Below are positions 1 to 5,415 of a DNA stretch of 5,415 nt, one piece after another. The stretch's first letter is position 1; every line of letters starts with the position of its first letter. Under the pieces are notes generated by a model. The model was given only the letters and a program-made list of their open reading frames with translations, made no database searches and had not been told where the DNA came from. Origin of the DNA: Oxalobacteraceae bacterium UBA7693 (GTDB lineage: Bacteria > Pseudomonadota > Gammaproteobacteria > Burkholderiales > Burkholderiaceae_D); the NCBI GenBank assembly GCA_002482715.1, contig DLGN01000246.1:1-5415 (forward strand). Reading direction: 5' to 3'. The position numbers were made by a program, and so were the translations under genes.

Positions 1-2
1 AT

Positions 3-350
3 TACGATCAAAAACGATACGGCTTGATTGCGCCTGCGGTGCTGGCAAATGCCAAGGAATTGGTTGTCAATATTAAGAATTTGTGGGGACGTATTTCCAA
101 TGGAGATATGGCCTTGTCAGACAAATTTTTTCAGAAGATGAAAGAACTTGCAGACCTAGGAACAGGTTTGCAATCTCCGCCATTAAGCAAATTGCTGAAG
201 GAATTGAATGGTATCGCAAGCCATGCCGTTCGCGCTCAGGACAAAGAACGAATGGGCTTGGAGTTAGCCACATGCTTGCTATTTCTTGAGAATTCCTTAG
301 AACAAATTACGCATTTACCCGCTAATTTTTCAGCCCGTGCAGATGAAATA
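3..350 (+). other. N-terminal helical Hpt-like module, first visible (incomplete at 5' end)
   Basis: Residues 1-116 of the partial protein read as amphipathic helices. They include a stretch beginning near YGLIAPAVLANAKELV and a later one around ERMGLELATCLLFLENSLEQ. Comparable stretches in PilL/ChpA proteins form degenerate Hpt-like four-helix bundles. There is no H-x-x-K-G-S/G phospho-acceptor motif, so this module probably has a structural or docking role and not one in phosphate transfer. The call rests on helix pattern and position in the known architecture, and its 5' boundary lies outside the window. Confidence 0.55.
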
Positions 351-3300
351 TCAGGACGTCTTTTGTCCGTCGTTAGCGGGGAAATTCCAGACGGCCATGT
401 CACATGGATAGGTGAGATCTCACGTGAGGCGCAGCAGCGTCAAACGATGGGTGTGTTGGTCAACGAAATGCAGCAAAGTTTGAAACATGCAGAGAAAGCT
501 CTAGATGAGCATTTCCGTGATGTTTCTAATACCGCGATTTTGGCACCAGTTGATGGTGTTCTTGCACAGCTCGGTGGGGCGTTAGCGATATTGGATCAAG
601 ACGACGCCTTGGCTGCTGTCAACCATACACGTGAACTTGTAAGTTCCTTTGTTAATGGCGTTGAGAACTTAACGACTTCAGAGGTGGGTGCTTTACACCA
701 AAAAGTGGCGCAAAACGTTGGCGCGCTTTCGTTCTTTATTGAGACTTTGCAGAATCAGCCAGAATTGGCGAAGAAGCGCTTTACTTATGATCCAATAACG
801 GGATCATTTCAGTCAAAATTATTAGAAAAAGCACCAGAGAAAGAACTATTGCCTTCGATTCAGCTAGAAGCGAATCCTGTAATAGTTCAGGCAACTGCAG
901 AGCAAGATTTAATTGACCAGCAAAAAGAGTCAGAACGTTTGCTGGCATCGTTAGTAGATGCGCCCGAAGACTCTGATTTGCAAGCGAAGTTAAAAGACTC
1001 ATTGGATCATGAGCGCTCTTATGCAGCTTTGCTTGATGATAGCGATGCAAGTGCACGAGCAAAAACAGCGATTGATTTGCTGGCGCATGCAGATTTGACG
1101 CAGGCTGCGGCACTTGATGAAATCGTTGCAGCTACTTCTCATGTTGAAGCTGCGCCAGACATCCAATTAAGTCATGAATTGCCAGAAACTGAAGCGGAAA
1201 TTGATGCCGAGCTTCTAGAAATATTCTTGATGGAAGCAGATGAAGTGCTTGGTGCTGTGCGTGAGAATATCCCTCTGTCCAGACATGATACGAGTAACCA
1301 AGAATACCTGATTCGCTTGCGCCGCTCTTTCCATACCTTAAAAGGTAGTGGACGTATGGTTGGCTTGATGGTGTTCGGTGAAGGTGCTTGGAATATTGAA
1401 CAAGTGATGAACTTGTGGCTGTCTGAGTCCCGTGCCGGTACTGAGGCGCTTTATCAATTGCTGGAATATGCGACTGATGAAATGTTTGACTGGGTTGAAG
1501 AACTGAAAAGTAAAGGTAGCTCCAGCAGAAATTCCGATGCGATTATAGCGGCCGCTTTGCGCGTGAAAGATGGTCTGGAATTCGGAATTGATGAGCCAGT
1601 CTTATCAGCGCCAGTGCTCGCGGAAGCAACTGAACATCGAGTAAGTGCAGATGCTGTTACTGACGTGATTCGCGTAGAAGATCCAATCGAAGATCTAACC
1701 GAAGAAACGGCCGAAATAACTGCGGTTCCGTTGTTGCCTGTTGAGACGGAAGCTAACGAAGAATTAACGCTAAATGTTCCAGCGTTCGAGCTAGAGTCAC
1801 CTTCGCTTGAGTTGGTTGGAGAAACTCTGACGATTGCTGAAGATGAGGGCGCTGAAGTATTCATCTCCGCCGATGATCTTGGTGAAGACTTATTGATCAA
1901 CAAGTCTGACGTAGTTGCAGGCTCAGTTACTGAAACTGAAGTAGTTCTTGATGCAATTGCTGATGTCGATGATGCGAATTTGCTTGATCCTGAACTTGAA
2001 GTGCAGGAATTGGATGAGCCGCCAATCGAGTATTTTGAACAAAAAATCAATCCTGATTTGGCTCCAGAAGTTGGCATGCAAGCATCTTACTCGACTGAAG
2101 TTAATGCTCTCGACATTAATGCCGAGATTGAGACGGCTGAAGAGCTTACCGCACAAATTGCTGTAGAGCCAATTATTGAAGTTCAGCAAACAGCAAAGAT
2201 CATTGAATTCCCTGATTTCTCGATGCCAGTAGCGAAGGATACCGATAATACAAAACGTATTGGCGATGTTGAGATTAGTTTGCCACTGCACACGATTTAT
2301 ATGGCGGAAACCGACGAGATCGTGCGTTTCTTGGCGCAAGATTTTTCTGAATGGCGACATGAACCGAGTCGTCCTGTATCGCGTCATGCAGTGCATGCGG
2401 CACATTCTTTAGCCGGTAGTTCTGCAACTGTCGGTCTGTACGCCGCACAAGAACTGGCACATAGCTTAGAAAACGTATTGCAGCGCTTAGAGCGGCATCC
2501 CGTCAATCTTGAAGAATCTGAATTTGATTTATTGGATCATACGGTTAATTGCGTCAAGTCGATGTTGCAGAAATTTGCTTTATCTGAGATGGCCGAACGT
2601 GTTCAGAATGAAAATCTGCAATTAGCGCAACTATTGGAAAATGTGATTGCACGCTCAAATGTTGGTGATGATGGCGAGTTCATTACCTCGACAAATGAGC
2701 GACTAGATCCGGTTTTACTCGATTCTCAAGTAGAAGATTTTTCTGATGATTCTGCCACACTCGATGCAGAGCTTTCTGCGGACGCGGTGGAAATTAATTT
2801 ATCCGTCGAAAACACTGCTCCTGAACTCACCGACGTCACAGAAACTTTAACTGTTTCGACGACGCAATTTGCAGATGTTGAATTTAGCGATTCTGAACAA
2901 GATGCGGAAGTGAAATTGGAAGCTTCGGATTTGGCGCACGATGTCGGATCTGAAGTCCAATCTGAATTGGCGACGATAGAAGTGGCAGTGGAAGAACTCG
3001 CTGCGGAAATAGCTGAGCATGAAACCGCAGCGGCATTGAATGTTAACGCGCCAGTACACGATGCGACTGTTTCTGCGTTAGTGCCGGATGTGGATCAGAC
3101 GGATGCTCTTGTGCTTGATAGTGTTGCGGAAATCGTCCCTGCTGTTGAAGAACCAGTGCTCGCGTCTCCAGTTGCTGAATCGGTGTTGTTTGAAGAGAGA
3201 ATTGAGCAACCAGCTGAAATAGTGGCTGTGCAAGAAACTGAGCAAGAACGTGAACAAGAAAGTGTCATTGATCGTTCTAGTTCAGAAATTGAACTCAAGA

Positions 3301-5414
3301 TCAGCGATGAAATCGATCATGATTTACTTCCCGTATTTTTGGAAGAAGGTAATGATTTATTGCCGATGATCGGTCAATTGTTACGTTCATGGCAGCAAAG
3401 CCCTGAAGATGGCGCAATCCCACAATCCATTTTGCGTCTGATGCATACGGTAAAAGGTAGTGCGAGGATGGCAGGTGCGATGCAGCTTGGCCAGCATACG
3501 CATGATATGGAAACCCGTATCGAAAATTTGATGCACACCGGTAGTACGATTCGTCAGCCGCTTTTGGAAGATTTGCTGTCTCGCCACGATTATGCAATGC
3601 ACTTGTTTGAGCGTTTGCAAAATCCTGAGTTGGCGATGCAAGTTGCTCCTGACGCAGATTTGAGCGAGTTGTCCGCAACTGAAGAAATGAATCAGTTTGA
3701 GGAAGCCTTACAGCCGCCAGCGGTACCAGCTACTGAATCTTCATCGCCAATCACAGATCAACTCGCAGGGGCCGAACTTGGTCAGAACGCTTTAGCAGCA
3801 AGCTTTGTTCCTGCAGCGGTGACATCGTCAGCTTTGGCGCAGCCAGTTGCAGATGCGTCAGCCAATTTGGCGAAGCCAGCAATTGTGTCACGTGCTTTAA
3901 GACAGGCAGCACCTCAAGTCGTCGCACCAACAAATACCGCTCCTGTTCCGTTAGTGCGTGTGCGTGCTGATATCTTGGATCGTTTAGTCAATCAGGCTGG
4001 TGAAGTTTCCATTTCCCGTTCTAAATTAGAGAATGAGGTAGATACTTTAAAGGCGTCCTTATCAGAATTAACTGAAAACGTTAGTCGTTTGCGTGACCAG
4101 CTGCGTGAAGTTGAAATTCAAGCAGAAACCCAAATTACTTCGCGTATGGCATTTTCGGGTGATCGCGAATTTGATCCTTTAGAGTTTGATCGCTTCACTC
4201 GTTTGCAAGAATTGACACGGATGATGGCTGAGAGCGTAAGCGACGTCGCAACCGTGCAGACAGCCTTGAACCGTACAATTGAAGGTGCAACGATTGACTT
4301 GAATGCACAAGCACGGTTAACGCGTGAATTGCAGCAAGATTTAATGCGGGTACGCATGATTCCTTTTTCAAGCGTTTCTGAACGTCTGTATCGTATTGCA
4401 CGTCAGACTGCGAAAGAAATGGATAAGCGGGTCAACTTAGATATTCGCGGTACTTCTGTAGAAATTGACCGTAGCGTTTTGGAAAAAATGGTGGGCCCAT
4501 TTGAGCACATGCTAAGGAATGCGATTGTGCACGGTATCGAAGCGCGTCATGATCGTGTTGCGCGTGGCAAAAATGAAGTTGGTGAATTATTGATTGAGAT
4601 TCGCCAAGAAGGTAATGAAGTCGTTATTCATTTCACCGATGACGGACAGGGTTTGAACCTTGATCGCATCCGCGAAAAAGCGAAGAACGTGGGGTTGTTA
4701 ACGGACGATAGTTTTGTGAATGAATCGGATGTCGTTAATTTGATTTTTGAACCTGGTTTCTCGACTGCAAACGTGGTTACTGAATTAGCCGGACGTGGTG
4801 TCGGTATGGACGTGGTTCGTTCAGAAGCATCGTCTTTTGGTGGTCGCGTATCGGTCAGCACCGTTGAAGGAAAAGGCGCGCATTTTACAATTCATTTGCC
4901 TTTGACATTGGCGGTGACGCAAGTCGTTATTTTGAATGCAGGTGGTAAAACTTTTGCTGTGCCTTCCGTACTAGTTGAACAAGTACAGCAATTGAAATCA
5001 GCAGCATTGGCAACTGCGTACAATGATGGTGCCATTATGTGGCAAGGTAATCGCGTCGCTTTGCACTATTTACCAAGTATGCTGGGTGAACGTGATGCAA
5101 CGCCAGACACGCAACAGTACACGCCGATTCTGATTATGAAGAGCGATAACGAACGTGTGGCAATTCACGTTGATCAAATTATTGGTAATCGTGAGGTGGT
5201 TGTTAAAAACGTTGGACCACAATTGGCACGTATGATTGGTATCGCTGGTGCGACGGTGCTGGGTTCTGGCAATATCGTTTTGATTCTGAATCCAGTGCCA
5301 CTGGCGCAGAAAATTGAGCATGAACGTGCTAAGTTACCAGAATCGCATATCGATAGCGGCTCTCCAGAAATGGGTGCTGTTGCTGAAATGGTCGAGAAGC
5401 AAACCGTGCCTGCT
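3..5414 (+). CDS. pilL: PilL/ChpA-type multi-Hpt chemotaxis histidine kinase (CheA-like), partial at both ends
   Basis: This is a CheA-family histidine kinase of the Pil-Chp system. In this family the kinase autophosphorylates on Hpt histidines and passes phosphate to PilG/PilH-type response regulators, controlling type IV pilus extension, retraction and twitching; it works in the cytoplasm, coupled to a receptor array. The frame is open for all 1804 codons of the window, with no start or stop. Visible in order are histidine-less Hpt-like N-terminal modules, three Hpt domains with acceptor histidines at residues 444, 801 and 1148, two long acidic linkers, an extended dimerisation region (about 1317-1457), an HATPase domain with N, G1, F and G2 boxes (about 1458-1638) and a CheW-like domain (about 1640-1770). 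I recognise no P2 (CheY/CheB-binding) domain. A C-terminal receiver domain is expected beyond the window but not seen. Several Hpt domains plus the long P3 region separate it from ordinary flagellar CheA. The symbol follows betaproteobacterial usage; chpA is the Pseudomonas name. The family call is very secure, the pilus assignment fairly secure because no neighbours are visible. Confidence 0.93.
465..762 (+). other. Histidine-less Hpt-like module, second visible
   Basis: Residues about 155-254 form a helical bundle typical of the N-terminal part of PilL/ChpA. It starts with a helix containing EMQQSLKHAEKALDEHFRD. A helix with LAQLGGALAILDQDDAL follows, and the module closes with VGALSFFIETLQNQP. 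This succession of an acidic-aromatic first helix, a GAL-x-L-L second helix and an F-I-E-x-L-Q final helix matches my memory of the family. Histidines occur (for example in the first helix) but none sits in an H-x-x-K-G context, so it should not be a classic phospho-acceptor. Module limits are approximate. Confidence 0.6.
900..1110 (+). other. Charged helical connector before the first true Hpt domain
   Basis: Residues about 300-370 begin with IDQQKESERLLASLVDAP and continue through a charged helix to LLAHADLTQ. They are rich in Leu, Ala, Asp, Glu, Lys and Gln with regular hydrophobic spacing, consistent with an extended helix or helical hairpin. A similar D-Q-Q-K-E start is, to my memory, common at this place in betaproteobacterial PilL proteins. 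No enzymatic motif is visible. It probably spaces the N-terminal modules from the first catalytic Hpt domain. Confidence 0.5.
1203..1575 (+). other. Hpt domain 1, canonical, predicted phospho-acceptor His444
   Basis: Residues about 401-525 form a histidine phosphotransfer domain. The first helix reads AELLEIFLMEADEVL, a typical Hpt opening with the F-x-x-E-A-x-E pattern. The acceptor helix reads RRSFHTLKGSGRMVGL, so the acceptor histidine is encoded at 1332-1334, with the conserved Lys-Gly-Ser directly after. The next helix carries GEGAWNIEQVMN, matching the G-E-x-A-W-x-I-E pattern of PilL Hpt domains. All residues expected for a working acceptor are present, so phosphorylation by the C-terminal kinase core is likely, though this is inferred. 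Confidence 0.9.
1578..2256 (+). other. Long acidic linker 1 between Hpt1 and Hpt2
   Basis: Residues about 526-752 are dominated by Glu, Asp, Val, Ala, Thr, Leu and Pro, with few Lys or Arg. No domain motif is visible. Runs such as EDLTEETAEITAV and DVDDANLLDPELEVQELDEP suggest an extended, largely disordered, negatively charged tether. Linkers like this separate Hpt domains in ChpA-class proteins and probably let each Hpt reach the catalytic core. Length and composition are seen directly; disorder and function are inferred. Confidence 0.75.
2259..2654 (+). other. Hpt domain 2, divergent, candidate phospho-acceptor His801
   Basis: Residues about 753-884 form a second Hpt-type bundle. It opens with a helix around LHTIYMAETDEIVRFLAQDF and has the acceptor helix HAVHAAHSLAGSSATVGL. 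The histidine that aligns with the acceptor is encoded at 2403-2405. It is followed by S-L-A-G-S-S, so the lysine usual three residues after the acceptor is replaced by alanine. Histidines at 795, 798 and 801 lie at i, i+3, i+6 on the same helix. The later helix AQELAHSLENVLQRL is typical of Hpt domains. I recall a similar A-H-S/T-L-A/S-G variant in other PilL proteins. It may be phosphorylated more weakly or serve another partner. Confidence 0.8.
2655..3297 (+). other. Long acidic linker 2 between Hpt2 and Hpt3
   Basis: Residues about 885-1099 are low in complexity and rich in Glu, Asp, Val, Ala, Ser and Thr, with very few basic residues. Examples are VEDFSDDSATLDAELSADAV and VAVEELAAEIAEHETAAA. 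No known fold or catalytic motif is visible. Like linker 1 it is probably a disordered tether, with possible short helices. Composition is seen directly; disorder is inferred. Confidence 0.72.
3300..3645 (+). other. Hpt domain 3, canonical, predicted phospho-acceptor His1148
   Basis: Residues about 1100-1215 form the third Hpt domain. Its first helix is DHDLLPVFLEEGNDLLPMIG and its acceptor helix is LRLMHTVKGSARMAGAMQLG, with the acceptor histidine encoded at 3444-3446 and the conserved Lys-Gly-Ser after it. The following helix QHTHDMETRIENLM is the M-E-x-R-I-E type seen in PilL proteins. It lies closest to the kinase core in sequence, a position where ChpA-class proteins keep a functional Hpt. 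All key residues are intact. Confidence 0.9.
3648..3950 (+). other. Ala/Pro/Thr-rich linker before the kinase core
   Basis: Residues about 1216-1316 lack domain motifs. They are rich in Ala, Pro, Ser, Thr and Gln, for example PAAVTSSALAQPVADASANL and QAAPQVVAPTNTAPVPLVRV. Unlike the two earlier linkers this one is not strongly acidic. It occupies the place between the last Hpt domain and the dimerisation region where PilL proteins usually have a flexible, poorly conserved linker. Confidence 0.7.
3951..4371 (+). other. Extended P3-like dimerisation region
   Basis: Residues about 1317-1457 begin with VRVRADILDRLVNQAGEVSI, the standard start of a CheA-family dimerisation helix, and end with LMRVRMIPFSSV, the conserved entry to the ATPase domain. 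Between them are a heptad-like stretch (LENEVDTLKASLSELTENVS and onward), the segment FDPLEFDRFTRLQELTRMM, and a second long helix. At about 140 residues it is much longer than the P3 helical hairpin of flagellar CheA. The enlarged hairpin and the D-x-L-E-F-D-R-F segment are, as I recall, marks of the PilL/ChpA class. Confidence 0.82.
4372..4916 (+). other. CheA-type HATPase catalytic domain
   Basis: Residues about 1458-1638 form the ATP-binding kinase domain that phosphorylates the Hpt histidines. The N box reads FEHMLRNAIVHGIE, with His1502, Asn1506 and His1510 in place. The G1 box is DDGQGL (residues 1546-1551). The F-box region is LIFEPGFST (about 1580-1588), followed by GRGVGMDVV (from 1597), the CheA version of the lid glycine motif. 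The G2 segment GKGAHFTIHLPLTLA starts at 1623. No key residue is missing, so the domain should be active. Confidence 0.95.
4917..5310 (+). other. CheW-like coupling domain (P5)
   Basis: Residues about 1639-1770 form the CheW-like regulatory domain that joins the kinase to adaptor proteins and chemoreceptors. It begins after LPLTLA with TQVVILNAGGKTFAVPSVLV, the first strands of a CheW fold. It continues through YTPILIMKSDNERVAIHVDQ and IIGNREVVVKNVGPQL and ends with GSGNIVLILNPVPLA. These match CheA P5 domains, including the V-D-x-I-x-G-x-x-E-V-V-V-K segment. About 35 further residues of linker follow before the window ends. Confidence 0.92.
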
Positions 5415-5415
5415 C

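Noticed and set aside
83..289. A 68-codon + strand open frame starting at an ATG near the window start
   Set aside because: It is out of frame with the main gene, overlaps it entirely, and its peptide has no recognisable features.
781..1113. A 110-codon antisense open frame with a Leu-rich end that could suggest a membrane segment
   Set aside because: The Leu-rich stretch arises from complementing the Lys/Glu/Gln-rich helical coding region on the + strand. The sense frame is continuous and matches PilL family segments.
1454..2077. A 207-codon antisense open frame encoding a Ser/Thr-rich peptide
   Set aside because: It lies opposite the acidic linker. GAA/GAT-rich coding sequence read antisense in a shifted frame gives Ser-rich peptides with no stops. 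The product has no domain pattern, and the sense frame is clearly coding.
1923..2405. A 160-codon antisense open frame
   Set aside because: It overlaps the linker and the second Hpt domain. The translation is rich in Arg, Asn, Phe and Cys with no recognisable motif, as expected for a shadow frame.
1611..3164. An exact 12-base repeat (CCAGTGCTCGCG) at 1611-1622 and 3153-3164, one copy in each acidic linker
   Set aside because: It encodes the short Pro-Val-Leu-Ala pattern in the same frame in both linkers. This is too short to prove duplication and is compatible with chance in repetitive acidic coding sequence.
3301..3678. Antisense open frames of 125 and 84 codons opposite the third Hpt domain
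   Set aside because: They lie against a well-conserved Hpt coding region, overlap each other in different frames, and have no family resemblance.

Overview
The whole window lies inside one very long protein-coding gene on the + strand. The reading frame whose codons start at positions 3, 6, 9 and so on has no stop from base 3 to base 5414. That gives 1804 codons with neither a natural start nor a stop inside the window. Residue numbers here are window residues (first base of codon divided by 3), so the true numbers in the full protein are higher.

The protein is a giant CheA-type histidine kinase of the PilL/ChpA class, the kinase of the Pil-Chp chemosensory pathway that controls type IV pili and twitching motility. 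In order, the window holds: an all-helical N-terminal region with at least two Hpt-like modules that lack a phospho-acceptor histidine (about residues 1-254); a helical, charged connecting segment (about 255-400); a canonical Hpt domain with His444; an acidic linker; a second, divergent Hpt domain with His801; another acidic linker; a third canonical Hpt domain with His1148; an Ala/Pro/Thr-rich linker; an extended dimerisation helix region; a CheA-type ATP-binding catalytic domain; and a CheW-like coupling domain. The window ends in the linker after the CheW-like domain. Relatives usually continue into a CheY-like receiver domain, which would lie just downstream if present here.

The domain order and signature segments look most like PilL/ChpA proteins of betaproteobacteria, perhaps Oxalobacteraceae or another Burkholderiales group. 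Base composition by eye is moderate, a little below 50% GC, which is low for that order. The taxonomic guess comes from remembered family patterns and is only moderately secure.

There is no intergenic DNA here, so I see no promoter, terminator, RNA gene, mobile element or CRISPR array. All other open frames, including a 207-codon antisense one, look like shadows of this gene. I do not see a new biological system. The points worth attention are variations within a known architecture: the divergent second Hpt domain, the histidine-less N-terminal modules, the long acidic linkers and the enlarged dimerisation region.
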